Below, piece by piece: positions 9,604-18,308 of a DNA stretch of 64,000 bases; within the stretch, counting starts at the first letter, position 1; each line of letters begins with the position of its first letter. The stretch covers positions 1,178,001-1,242,000 of the forward strand of contig CBDIDO010000003.1 of assembly GCA_965277735.1 (NCBI GenBank), read 5' to 3'. The DNA comes from RH-AL1 sp965277735. Lineage in GTDB: Bacteria > Pseudomonadota > Alphaproteobacteria > Rhizobiales > Beijerinckiaceae. A model generated the notes under the pieces. The model did not search any database. It was not told the DNA's origin and was given only the letters and a program-made list of their open reading frames with translations. Position numbers and translations under genes: made by a program.

Positions 9604-10482
9604 TCACGACGCCGTCTTCTCGCGCTCGCGAAGGCGGCGAACATAGGCTCGAAACGTCGTCGGCTCGCGCGCGATCAGCCAGCAAAGGACATTGGGATTG
9701 CCGAGAAAGCCGTGGCGGTCGTAGTGGTCGTTCATGCCGGTCATCCGCTCGATGCGCTCGGCCGGCAGGCCACGCGCCTCGGCGGCGCGTCGCGCCGCTT
9801 CCGGCGGGATCACGCGTGCGGCGACGGGGCGCCCCAGTTCCTCGGTCAGGATCGCGGCCATGTCGTCCTGGCTCAGCGCCTCGGCACCCGCCAGCTCGTA
9901 GGTCGCATGCTCGTGCCCCGGCGTCGTCGCGATCGTCGCGACGGCCTCGGCGAGGTCGAGAAGATCGACGACGTTGAAGCGCACTTGCGTGTTGAAGGGC
10001 ATCGCATGGATGCCATCGTCCACGACGGTGCGCCACAAGGGCTCCAGGTGCTGCATATATCGGATCGGCTGCACGATCGTGTAGGGGAGTCCGGATTCGA
10101 CGACATGCGCTTCCGCCAGGAGCTTCTGGCGATGGTGGAAAACCTCCTGGCGCAGGGGATGCATCACCGAATAGTAGATCACGTGCGCGACGCCCGCCCT
10201 CGCCGCCGCTTCCAGGACACGTGACGTGATTGCGACCTCGTTGCCGTGCATGGGAGGCCCGATGTAGATTACCGCCCGACAGCCGGTGCAAGCCGCGGCG
10301 AGCGAGGCCGCATCCTCGAGATCGCCCACCGCGCTGTCCGCGCCGGCGTCGCGCAGGTCCGTTGCCTTCTCCGCCGAACGGACGAATCCGCGGACCTTCG
10401 CATGTCTGGTTAGCAAGGCATCGACGATGGCGCGACCGGTGCGCCCGTTCGCGCCCGTGACAAGAATCTGCTCGGCGCTCAC
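9604..10482 (-). CDS. NmrA-like NAD(P)-binding protein
   Basis: 292-aa atypical SDR of the NmrA/HSCARG group: N-terminal TGANGRTGRA nucleotide motif (residues 9-18), VIYYSVMHP in place of the classical Tyr-Lys site, and a long divergent C-terminus. Members act as redox sensors or as NAD(P)H-dependent reductases/isomerases. The start is a GTG overlapping the stop of the upstream hydrolase gene (GTGA, 10479-10482), so the two are translationally coupled; the GMC gene follows 25 bp downstream. Together they form a minus-strand catabolic operon (hydrolase, NmrA-like, GMC oxidoreductase). The specific reaction is unknown. Confidence 0.8.
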   Translation of the reverse strand: MSAEQILVTGANGRTGRAIVDALLTRHAKVRGFVRSAEKATDLRDAGADSAVGDLEDAASLAAACTGCRAVIYIGPPMHGNEVAITSRVLEAAARAGVAHVIYYSVMHPLRQEVFHHRQKLLAEAHVVESGLPYTIVQPIRYMQHLEPLWRTVVDDGIHAMPFNTQVRFNVVDLLDLAEAVATIATTPGHEHATYELAGAEALSQDDMAAILTEELGRPVAARVIPPEAARRAAEARGLPAERIERMTGMNDHYDRHGFLGNPNVLCWLIAREPTTFRAYVRRLREREKTAS

Positions 10483-11222
10483 GGGCTGCGAGGTCCTTCG
10501 TTCATGTGCCGATCCATGAAGGCGAGCGAGCGCTCCCAGGCGAGAGCCGAAGCGTCCGGATCAGGGTGGGCCTGCTCGGGGTTGAAGAAGGCGTGTCCCG
10601 CGCCAGCATAGATGTGCACCTCGGCCTCGGCGTGTTGCGCCGCGATATCGCGAACGGTTTGTACCGGGACGATGATGTCGAAATCCCCGTAGTGCATGAT
10701 CGTCGGGCACAGCGGCCGGAGGTCCATGAAGGCGGCGACGTGACTGCCGTAGAAGTTCACCTGCGCATCGAACCGCAGTGATGCCGCGGCGCGCCAGGCC
10801 CACGTGCCGCCCGTGCAGAAGCCCGATACGGCGACCTTTCGATCCGCTCGGTAGAGGTCGGCGCAGGCGTCGATATCGGCGAAGATCTGCTGCTCGAAGA
10901 GAGCAGCGTAATTTGCGATGCCGGCGTCGGCCCCCGCGCGGCTGTAGGGGTGCACGATGAGCGGGGCCGCGCGATCGAAGAGCGAAGGCGCCACCGCCGA
11001 GTAGCCCGCCTCAGCCCACAGCGCGCAGACGTCGCCGATATGATCTGTGAGCCCGTAGACGGCGTGAAGGACCACCACGCCGCCCTTGTTCCTGCCCGAC
11101 GGCTCGCACCGCCAGACGTCGAGAACGTGTCCGTCGCGCGCGGAGACCTCGGCGCGCTGCGCCTTGCTGTGCGGGAGTCTCAAAGCAGCGGCTCGTCGCG
11201 GCCAAGTAGCATCCCGCGACAT
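10479..11222 (-). CDS. Dienelactone hydrolase family protein
   Basis: 247-aa alpha/beta hydrolase of the dienelactone hydrolase family. The cysteine nucleophile is Cys136 in GFCTGG, an acid is provided by Asp181/183 in HYGDFD, and the base is His211 in GAGHAFFN. Dienelactone hydrolases open lactone rings in modified ortho-cleavage and related routes. Its overlap with the NmrA-like gene and proximity to two aromatic-type monooxygenases fits a role in ring-degradation, though relatives also act on other esters. The start at 11222 is the furthest upstream; a later one is possible because the first 20 residues are unlike the family. Confidence 0.85.
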   Translation of the reverse strand: MSRDATWPRRAAALRLPHSKAQRAEVSARDGHVLDVWRCEPSGRNKGGVVVLHAVYGLTDHIGDVCALWAEAGYSAVAPSLFDRAAPLIVHPYSRAGADAGIANYAALFEQQIFADIDACADLYRADRKVAVSGFCTGGTWAWRAAASLRFDAQVNFYGSHVAAFMDLRPLCPTIMHYGDFDIIVPVQTVRDIAAQHAEAEVHIYAGAGHAFFNPEQAHPDPDASALAWERSLAFMDRHMNEGPRSP

Positions 11223-11288
11223 TAGCGCCCCGCACGCGCGTGGCGAACGGCCGATGGCGGCATAGCAGATGTTCGTGCCCGGTCCCTG

Positions 11289-12497
11289 TCACTCGATCCG
11301 GGCGGCCGCACGCAGGCCGTCGATCATCGACGTTCGTGTCAGGTGGGCGCGCAACCGATCCCTGTCCCGGGTGATCGCTTGTAGGTCCTCGAGAATTTTC
11401 CGCCGTTCCTGCGGGCGCCGTTCCCGCATGCGGGCGCGATTGGCGTCGGCCTGCGCGATGATCTGATCGCGGGCGATCGGGCGTCTCCGCCGATCGTAGA
11501 GCGCGAGCCTTTCGAGGTGCGCGCGACCGGAGACGATCTCGCCGATGGCCGCCGACAGCTCGAAGGCGTCGTGGAGGCCGCCGTTGAGGCCCATGCCGCC
11601 GGAGGGTGCGTTGAGATGCGCGGCGTCGCCGGCGAGTGCGACGCGGCCCTCGACATAGCAGGAGGTCAGCCGCTGGTGCACCCGATAGGGCCGCATCTCG
11701 AGCACCTCGTAGGGTGCCGGTCGGGGAACGATCGTCTGCAGGCTTGCCTCGATCGCGCCGGGCGTCATCTGCGCGTCGAGCGGCTGATCTTCCTTCGGGT
11801 AGATCGAGACGCGCCAGCGCCCGGGTACCTTAAGCAACGAGAAGTTGCCGTCGGTCTTCCAGCAGTAGGTGACGTTGGAGAGCCCACTCAGATGCTCGTC
11901 GAAGGCAAAGCCCGTGGTCACGAGAAGCGTCGTCTCGGGATAGGTGCTGCCCTCGAAGACGCTGCCGATCTGCTCGCGGACGGTGCTACGTGCGCCATCC
12001 GCGCCGACGAGGAGGCGGCATCGCAGGATCGAATCGGATCCCAACCTGTCGCGGACATGCGCCTCGACCCCTTCGCCACTCTGCGAGTACGCGAGCAGGG
12101 AGGTCTCGCACAGCACGGTGGCGCAGGCCTCCCGTGTCAGTGCCTCACGCAAGGCTCGCGACAATTTCCACTGCTCGCATTGAAGGCGGAAGGGATGGCG
12201 TGTGGCATCGGCGAGGACGCCGAGGTCGAAGACAGCCCGTTCGCCGTCGGGGTGCAGCCGCACCTGCCATTGCGGCGTCGGAAGCCCTTGCGCGACCAGC
12301 GTCGATGAAAGGCCGAGCGTTTCGAGCATGTCGAGTGTCGGCGGATGAAACGTCGAAGCGCGCAGATCCTCGACGATCATCGCAGACTTTTCGACGACGA
12401 TCACGTCGATGCTCTGCCGTGCGAGCAGGAGCGCGAGACACAAGCCGACAGGGCCGCCGCCAACGACCAGTACGGCGCAATCGACATTCGATGCCAA
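11289..12497 (-). CDS. FAD-dependent aromatic-type monooxygenase (module B)
   Basis: 402-aa class A flavin monooxygenase paralogous to the one at 3180-4379. It has GGGPVG near residue 13, GADGARSTVRE in the middle and ALAGDAAHLNAPSGGMG near residue 295, so both FAD motifs and the DG motif are intact. The shared LQCEQWKLS tract and equal layout show the two copies arose from one ancestor. The start appears to be TTG at 12497, preceded by a GGAGAGAG purine run. It is divergent from the module-B isochorismatase (205 bp gap that could hold two promoters). Expected role: NAD(P)H-dependent ring hydroxylation. Confidence 0.87.
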   Translation of the reverse strand: MASNVDCAVLVVGGGPVGLCLALLLARQSIDVIVVEKSAMIVEDLRASTFHPPTLDMLETLGLSSTLVAQGLPTPQWQVRLHPDGERAVFDLGVLADATRHPFRLQCEQWKLSRALREALTREACATVLCETSLLAYSQSGEGVEAHVRDRLGSDSILRCRLLVGADGARSTVREQIGSVFEGSTYPETTLLVTTGFAFDEHLSGLSNVTYCWKTDGNFSLLKVPGRWRVSIYPKEDQPLDAQMTPGAIEASLQTIVPRPAPYEVLEMRPYRVHQRLTSCYVEGRVALAGDAAHLNAPSGGMGLNGGLHDAFELSAAIGEIVSGRAHLERLALYDRRRRPIARDQIIAQADANRARMRERRPQERRKILEDLQAITRDRDRLRAHLTRTSMIDGLRAAARIE

Positions 12498-12702
12498 AGG
12501 CTCTCTCCGCCGCAGGATCTCCTCGTCAAACCTGCGACGCAGTGACGGCCTCAGGCAACGGCACGGCGCGCATTATCGGGCGGGACAACAAGATAGCAGC
12601 TATTCCCCCTGCGCCCACGGCTTTCGCATCATAATGGGGCGACGGCCTGCGGCGTTCGAGCACTCGCGAACCTCGAAACGCATAAGCCGGTCGAGGCTCA
12701 AA

Positions 12703-13353
12703 ATGGATGAAATGCAACAAGCGGAGCGGCCCGTCGAGCCGGCGGTCACGGCTCTCCTGGTTTGCGACCTGCAAAACGATTTCATCCACCCTGATGGAGC
12801 CTATGCGCGCGGCGGCCTGCGCGCCGACGCGTTGGCCGTGCTCCCGGCGCTGATCGCGCCCGCCGCCGCATGCTTGCGAGCGGCGGGCGGGATCGCGATC
12901 GGCACGCGCTTCACGTTGGTGCCCGGTCGCGGCGGCGAGCCGATGATCTCCGCGCACCTTCGTCGCGCGCGCCCGTTTCTGCGCCGCGGCGACTTTCAAC
13001 CCGGTTCCTGGGGCTCGACGACGGTGGACGCGCTGCAACCGCTTGACGCGGAGGTCGAAAAGGTCGCCTTTTCGGCGTTCTACATGTCGCGCCTCGAATG
13101 GGTATTGCTGCGGTTCGGTATCGGGCGCGTCGTCGTCTGTGGCATGCTGACGAGCGGCGGCGTCGCATCGACCGTGCGCGACGCCCACGTTCGCGATTTC
13201 GACGTAACGGTCCTCGAAGACGCGTGCGGGGACTTCTCGGCGGCCGAGCACGAGATCGCCATCGAATCGCTGCGGAAGGTCGCGGCCGCGACGTCCACGG
13301 CGGGATTTATCGAAAGCCTTTCATCCGCCACCGCGACAGCGACATCGCGATGA
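12703..13353 (+). CDS. Isochorismatase-fold protein lacking the nucleophilic Cys (module B)
   Basis: 216-aa isochorismatase-superfamily protein. The catalytic Asp (VCDLQND) and Lys (VEKVAFSAFY) are present, but the nucleophile position reads TSGGVAST, so Gly153 stands where the module-A copy has Cys159 (TSGCVRAT). True isochorismatases of the PhzD type also lack this Cys, so it may catalyse vinyl-ether or other non-covalent hydrolysis instead of amide hydrolysis, or it may be inactive. The ATG at 12703 follows GAGG by 6 bases; the frame is open further upstream to 12409 without family similarity. It overlaps the next gene by ATGA. Confidence 0.82.
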   Translation: MDEMQQAERPVEPAVTALLVCDLQNDFIHPDGAYARGGLRADALAVLPALIAPAAACLRAAGGIAIGTRFTLVPGRGGEPMISAHLRRARPFLRRGDFQPGSWGSTTVDALQPLDAEVEKVAFSAFYMSRLEWVLLRFGIGRVVVCGMLTSGGVASTVRDAHVRDFDVTVLEDACGDFSAAEHEIAIESLRKVAAATSTAGFIESLSSATATATSR

Positions 13354-14147
13354 GTGTCGCCTACGCCCCCAAGGGCCTCGTCGGCGTCTTCACTCCCCAA
13401 GCGAACACGACCGTCGAACCCGAGCTTGCCATCCTGCTGCCGCCAGGCCACGCCTGGATTAATGCGCGGATGACGAGCGACAGGCCAACCATCTCGGCAC
13501 GTCTGCTCGACTATATGTCGCAGTTTCCGGCCTTGCTGAAGCAATTCGCCAACGCCCCGATCGACTCTGTCGCGCTCGGCTGCACCGGCGCCTCCTACCT
13601 GCTGGGACGCGAGCGGGAAGACAGCCTCCTCGCCGACATCTCGAACCGGATAGGCGTGCCGGCGTTCAGTGGAGCCAGCGCGGCCGTCGACGCGCTCCAC
13701 GCCATCGGCGCCCGCCGGATCGCCCTCGTCTCGCCCTACGATTCCATGCTCGATGCGGAGAGCGCGACCTATTGGGAATCGCGCGGCTTCGTCGTCGCCG
13801 TCGAGGCGACGGCATTTCGCGAGACAGACGCCTTCCACCCGATCTACAGCCTCGACAGGGATGCTGCGCGCAAGGCGCTGCTGGACCTGCCACGGTCTGG
13901 CTTTGATGCGGTCCTCATGCTGGGTACGGGGATGCCGACGCTCGATGCGATCGCCGCGGTGCCATTCGTCGGCGATACGCCGGTGCTGTCCTGCATGCTC
14001 TGCCTCGCCTGGAAGGCGGTGGCTCTGCGCGATGCCGATGCGGCCGAGGCCGACGGCATGCTGGGATGGGTCCGCGGCGCCTCCTGGCGCAGCAGGCTCG
14101 AGATGTCTCTCGGCGGAGCGTCGTCGGCTACACCGACTTCGGAATGA
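13350..14147 (+). CDS. Asp/Glu racemase / maleate isomerase-fold protein (module B)
   Basis: 265-aa member of the Asp/Glu racemase superfamily, paralogous to the gene at 4376-5143. It keeps the first active-site cysteine (Cys78 in LGCTGAS), but the second position has no Cys (MLGTGMPT), unlike canonical maleate isomerases. A nearby SCMLC has further cysteines that do not align with the catalytic site. The start ATG overlaps the isochorismatase-fold stop by 4 bases, so the two are coupled. Its 3' end overlaps the convergent aldehyde dehydrogenase remnant by 20 bases. Probable isomerase or decarboxylase on a small diacid; unproven. Confidence 0.82.
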   Translation: MSVAYAPKGLVGVFTPQANTTVEPELAILLPPGHAWINARMTSDRPTISARLLDYMSQFPALLKQFANAPIDSVALGCTGASYLLGREREDSLLADISNRIGVPAFSGASAAVDALHAIGARRIALVSPYDSMLDAESATYWESRGFVVAVEATAFRETDAFHPIYSLDRDAARKALLDLPRSGFDAVLMLGTGMPTLDAIAAVPFVGDTPVLSCMLCLAWKAVALRDADAAEADGMLGWVRGASWRSRLEMSLGGASSATPTSE

Positions 14148-14712
14148 CGACCACCTGCGGCTCCATATCGCCTTTCACCCCGATGTCGTGGCCCTGGCGG
14201 CCGATGCCCGATTCCTTGACGCCGCCGAACGGCAGGTCGCGCGTCAGCCCGACGTGATGATTGACCCAGACGACCCCGGCTTCGAGCCGTTTCGCCACCT
14301 CCGCGCCCTTCGCGATGTCCGTCGTCCACACGGAGCCGCCGAGCCCGTAGCGGGTCGCATTCACGCACTGGATCACGTCGTCGACGTCGCGAAACGCGAG
14401 CACGGGCAGCACCGGACCGAACGGCTCCTCGTCGACCAGACGCGTCCCTTCCTTGATGTCGGCGACGATCGTCGGCGCGATGAAGTAGCCGGGCCGGTTG
14501 AGCGCGTGGCCGCCCGTGGTGATGCGCACGCCGGGAACCTCGTCTAGGATGTCCATCACGCGATCGAACTGCATCTTATTCTGAACCGGCCCATATTGCA
14601 CATCGGGCTCGAAGCCGTTGCCGACCTTGGCCGCCTGGGCGATCGACGTCAGCTCCGCCACCATCGTCTCGTAGACCGTCCTCTCGAGCCGTTGGCCGGC
14701 TTCGCGCCCTTG
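14128..14712 (-). pseudogene. Aldehyde dehydrogenase, C-terminal remnant
   Basis: About 195 codons of the C-terminal third of an NAD(P)-dependent aldehyde dehydrogenase. Family landmarks remain: EEPFGPVLPV, GLGGSVWT, VWVNHH and a closing FGGVKESGIGRQG. The reading frame reaches back to an AGQRLERTVYETM stretch, which corresponds to the region just after the catalytic cysteine. The active-site segment itself is degenerate (DCQGREAGQRL) and the N-terminal cofactor domain is missing. The gene is therefore a truncated, non-functional copy. It overlaps the end of the plus-strand racemase-fold gene. Confidence 0.82.
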
Positions 14713-14848
14713 GCAGTCGTCATAAAGACCGACGAGTGCTCGGGAGCCGACACACGTTGCTTAGGGGACTAGCCGCATAACATCACGCGACACTCGTCTT
14801 CGTGACCGAGAGCCGCGGGTCGAGTCGATCGCGAAGGTAATGGCATTC

Positions 14849-15100
14849 TTAGCGTCCCGTCAGGTCGAGATAGGCCTTCGGCAAACGGTCGCCGACCACC
14901 TGCAGCTTCGAGGCTGCGGCAGTGATGTCGGCGAGTTCGCTAGGAGAAAACTCGATCCCGCGCCGCCGAGGTTCTCCTCGAGCCTGTGTAGCTTCGTTGT
15001 GCCTGGGATCGGCACGATCTAAAAGCTTCCGGGCCAGCAGCCATCCCAGTGCGATCTGCGCAGGCGTCACGGCCTTGCGCGCCGCGACGTCTTCGAGGCG
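14849..15100 (-). pseudogene. Aldo/keto reductase, C-terminal remnant with frameshifts
   Basis: C-terminal fragment of an aldo/keto reductase. VTPAQIALGWLLARK is followed, after a frame change, by the family segment IVPIPGTTKLHRLEENLG. The frame then changes back to IEFSPSELADI and ends LPKAYLDLTGR, like the usual C-terminus of AKR11/12-type enzymes. Two compensating indels and loss of the barrel's N-terminal three quarters make it a dead gene. Its upstream limit lies only a few bases from the start of the oppositely oriented AraC remnant, marking a recombination junction near 15.1 kb. Confidence 0.82.
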
Positions 15101-15106
15101 ACGCCC

Positions 15107-15700
15107 GAGCGTCCCTATCTCGAATGTGGTCTGGCGCTGAGGCCGGATGCTATTGCCAGCCTGTTGCTGGAGGCGGGTGTCCCGCGCGCGATCGGCGACG
15201 ATCGGCCCGGGATCGCCATCAGTGATCTGTCGCGCGATCTCGTCGACGCTGTCGTGCGCTTCCTACGCCTCCTCGATCGTCCGTCCGACGTGCCGGTTCT
15301 TGCCGCGTCCCTCGAGCGCGAGATCTTGTGGCGGCTGATCAATGGTCCGCAAGGAGCGATGATTCGACAGATCGGCCTCGCTGACAGCCGGATGTCGCAA
15401 GTCGGACGGGCAATTCGCTGGTTGCGCAGCCATCTCGCGGACACGGTCCGTATCGAGGACCTCGCGGACATCGCCGGCATGAGCGTTACGTCGCTGCCCC
15501 CGGCATTTCCGCCTTGTCACGTCGCTGACCCCGATCCAGTACCAGAAGCAGCTTCGCCTTCAGGCGGCCCGCGCACGCTGATGGCGACAAGAGAGGACGT
15601 GTCCGAGGTCGGTTTCTCCGTCGGCTACGACAGCCCGTCCCAGTTCAGTCGCTAATATCGGCGAATGTTCGGCAAGCCGCCGGGCCAGGACGGTGCGGAG
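15107..15700 (+). pseudogene. AraC family regulator remnant
   Basis: Decayed AraC-type transcriptional regulator. The AraC N-terminal domain is represented by ECGLALRPDAIASLLLEAG onward, and the HTH region begins IRWLRSHLADTVRIEDLADIAGMS. The homology then shifts frame to TPIQYQKQLRLQAAR and back to DVSEVGFSVGYDSPSQFSR. A TAA replaces the residue before YRRMFGKPPG (stop at about 15653-15655). The N-terminal start is missing. With two frameshifts and a nonsense codon it cannot make a working regulator; it may once have controlled the adjacent reductase. Confidence 0.8.
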
Positions 15701-15860
15701 TTGAGAGCCGAGCAGTCCCGCGCTCGTGCATCGTCTGAAGGGGCGGACGTGCCGTCCGTTACGCGCCATCGCTGCCGTTTCGGCGCTGTTTGCAGATCCG
15801 GAAGCGGCCGTTGGCAATCCGAGGCGCAGCAGGCCGCCAGCCTTCAAATACGAATAGCGT

Positions 15861-16769
15861 TCATCGCGGTCGAGGCTTGTCAGCCGCGGACAATCGGCTT
15901 TTCAAGCGCGGCGTAACGAAGTCCAGGAAGGCGCGCAGCTTCAAAGGGAGATACCCACCCGAGTTTCGTACAAGGTTTAGCGGGAGTGTCCTTCGCTTGA
16001 AGTCCGGCAGTACGCGCGCCAACGTTCCATCACGGAAGGAGGACGCTACATGATGGGAGAACACGGAGACGACGCCAAGCCCCGCCTTGGCCACTTCGCA
16101 AGCTGCATCGGTCGAGTTGACGATTATGCGATAGCGAGCCGGGACTTCGTCGTCGCTGCCAAGGCTCCATAGACCCGGCCCCGTGAAACCCTGCACGCCG
16201 ACACAATCATAGCCGAGGAGATCGGTCGGCTTCTTCGGCGTCCCTCGCAACTTGAGATAAGCGGGACTGGCGGCGAACACCCGATGAACGTCGCCGATTT
16301 GTGTTGCGACCATCGCGCTATCCGGCAACTCGCCGATGCGAAGCGCGGCATCGATGCCTTCTTCGGTCAGGTTGACCAAACGATCCGCGAGAACGAGGCG
16401 CACGTCGATGTCAGGATACGCCCGAAGGAAATCGGCGAGCACCGGAACCAGATGCAGACGGCCGAGCACGATTGGAGCCGTTATGCTTAGCTCGCCCTTT
16501 GGAACTATATATTCGCCCTGCACAACGCGTTCGGCTTCGACGATGTCTTCCAGGATGCGCTTGCAGGATGCGACGTAGGACTTGCCAGCGTCAGTCAGTG
16601 CGATCTTACGGCTCGAGCGCGTCAGCAACTGCGTTTTTAGATGATGCTCGAGGTCGGCGATCTTCCGGCTGACTGTCGTCAGAGGCGTGCCGAGGCGTTT
16701 CGCGGCGCCCGAAAGGCTACCTGCCTCGGCGACAGTCACGAGGAGCGACATCGATCCTAGGCGATCCAT
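15861..16769 (-). CDS. LysR family transcriptional regulator
   Basis: 302-aa LysR-type regulator of standard length. The winged HTH is at residues 1-60 (FVTVAEAGSLSGAA-like start, RLGTPLTTVSRKIADLE recognition region), followed by the periplasmic-binding-protein-like effector domain (ELSITAPIVLGRLHLVP). It belongs to the branch with a single-domain, DNA-bending repressor/activator type similar to those controlling dehydrogenases and hydrolases. It is divergent from the alpha/beta hydrolase at 16882 (112 bp between starts), the classical arrangement in which the LysR protein controls both promoters. The inducer is unknown. Confidence 0.9.
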   Translation of the reverse strand: MDRLGSMSLLVTVAEAGSLSGAAKRLGTPLTTVSRKIADLEHHLKTQLLTRSSRKIALTDAGKSYVASCKRILEDIVEAERVVQGEYIVPKGELSITAPIVLGRLHLVPVLADFLRAYPDIDVRLVLADRLVNLTEEGIDAALRIGELPDSAMVATQIGDVHRVFAASPAYLKLRGTPKKPTDLLGYDCVGVQGFTGPGLWSLGSDDEVPARYRIIVNSTDAACEVAKAGLGVVSVFSHHVASSFRDGTLARVLPDFKRRTLPLNLVRNSGGYLPLKLRAFLDFVTPRLKSRLSAADKPRPR

Positions 16770-16881
16770 CGTTGCTCCCGGAAAATGGAAGGAAGGCTGC
16801 CGAACTTATGGACTTACGCTTTCGATTGGTAGCCGCTTCAATCCGTGCGGCGCCTGTTGTCCCGGGCGTCCGGAGCTTTGA

Positions 16882-17862
16882 ATGTCGAAAGCGAGGGAAA
16901 CATCTGGCGGCAATGGTGCCGAGACTTTCGATGTCGCGGCCAACGGCATAACGCTACGCGTCACTGCGCTGGGCGATGGCCCCGCTGTCCTGTTCGTCCA
17001 CGGCTTTCCCGACACAGCTTACACCTGGCGCACGCAGATGCAGGCGGTTGCGTCGGCTGGCTATCGAGCCATTGCGCCCGACATGCGTGGCTACGGGGGA
17101 TCCTCGGCGCCCGAGGACCCGACGCTCTACACGCCGTTTCAGACGGTCGGCGACCTAATCGGGCTCCTCGACGCGCTGCAGGTACCGAGCGCCACTCTCG
17201 TCGGCCACGACTGGGGAGCGAATGTCGCGTGGAATGCCGCGATGATGCGGCCCGACCGTTTCACGGCGGTCTTCTGCCTCGCCGTCCCCTACGTGCCTCG
17301 CGGCGCAATGAGCGTGCTGGATGCGATGAGAGCGGCAGGCCGCGGCGGGGACTTCTACATGTTCGCGCAGATCCGGCCGGAGGCGGACCGGATCTGGGCA
17401 GATGCGACCGTCACCCTTCCCGGCGCCCTCTACTGGGCCTCCGGGTCCGCGCCAGCGGCGGACGCGTGGAACCCGTTCGACCCGGATCGAAGCCTTCATC
17501 GTGAGCCACCGAATCCCCTGCCGCCTTGGATCGAACCCGACTACGTCGCCCACAACATCGCCGAGTTCGAACGCACCGGATTTCACGGGGCGCTTAATTA
17601 CTATCGCGCCATCCAGCCGTTCTTCGATCTTTCGGCCGCATACACCGGCGCAAGAATAGCGCAGCCCTCCTTCTTCATGTGGGGCAACGCGGATGGTTTG
17701 TTCCCAGTCTATCACCTGACGGAAGCCGCGCTGCGCGATCGCCTCCCTGGCCTGAGAGGTTACGTCGGACTCGAAGGTATCGGCCATTGGGTACAGCACG
17801 AAGCCTCCGCCGCGGTCAGCGAGCACCTCGTGGCGTTCCTTGGGACGCTGGATCCGGCCTGA
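16882..17862 (+). CDS. Epoxide-hydrolase-like alpha/beta hydrolase
   Basis: 326-aa alpha/beta hydrolase with the soluble epoxide hydrolase layout. The oxyanion motif HGFP is at residues 40-43, the Asp nucleophile is Asp110 in GHDWG, and a late GIGHWVQ histidine completes the triad; cap-domain tyrosines are plausible (NYYRAIQPFF). Asp as nucleophile points to an epoxide hydrolase or haloalkane-dehalogenase type reaction rather than an esterase. It is first of a plus-strand run of three related hydrolase genes and a VOC protein, and divergent from the LysR gene, which probably regulates it. Confidence 0.87.
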   Translation: MSKARETSGGNGAETFDVAANGITLRVTALGDGPAVLFVHGFPDTAYTWRTQMQAVASAGYRAIAPDMRGYGGSSAPEDPTLYTPFQTVGDLIGLLDALQVPSATLVGHDWGANVAWNAAMMRPDRFTAVFCLAVPYVPRGAMSVLDAMRAAGRGGDFYMFAQIRPEADRIWADATVTLPGALYWASGSAPAADAWNPFDPDRSLHREPPNPLPPWIEPDYVAHNIAEFERTGFHGALNYYRAIQPFFDLSAAYTGARIAQPSFFMWGNADGLFPVYHLTEAALRDRLPGLRGYVGLEGIGHWVQHEASAAVSEHLVAFLGTLDPA

Positions 17863-17912
17863 CTATGTCCTGGTGAATCAAGACGCCACGCCACCCCGCA
17901 ACGGAGCAGATC

Positions 17913-18266
17913 ATGACCGAGCTTCTCAGCAGCGCCTTACCAGCGTTCGCCGAGCACCGGGTGCCACGGGATGGCGGAAGCCTCTATGTCCGCGACTTTC
18001 CCGGCAACGGGCCTGCCTTTGCGCAGATGACAAGCCGATTGGTTGACGAGATCGCGGCTAACACGTCCCGCCTTCTCGAATTCAGGCGCTCGGACGTGCC
18101 GCTTCTGCTCGTCTGGGGGCGGCTCGACCCCTACCTGCACGTCAGCGTCGCCGACTATATGCGATCGCAGGCGATGAGGGGCGTCCTTCACGTGCTCGAA
18201 GCGGGGCATTGGCCGCAGATCGATGCCAGCGCCGAGGTCGCTCGCATCATGCTCGCAGGCTGCTGA
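17913..18266 (+). pseudogene. Alpha/beta hydrolase with large in-frame deletion
   Basis: 117-codon open frame that joins an alpha/beta hydrolase N-terminus (VPRDGGSLYVRDFPGNGPAF) directly to a C-terminal part (SRLLEFRRSDVPLLLVWGRLDPYL, then EAGHWPQID). About 160 residues, containing the nucleophile elbow and cap, are missing, while the frame is kept. It cannot be catalytically active. It lies between two intact relatives and probably arose from deletion within a tandem array. A ribosome-binding GGAG precedes the ATG, so a short product may still be made. Confidence 0.78.
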
Positions 18267-18308
18267 CCACATGCGCTCGTCACACGCCATCGAAACGGAG
18301 CTTTGATC

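Noticed and set aside
12409..12702. Longer N-terminus for the module-B isochorismatase-fold protein
   Set aside because: The upstream codons overlap the divergent monooxygenase gene start and lack family similarity; ATG at 12703 has a good ribosome site.
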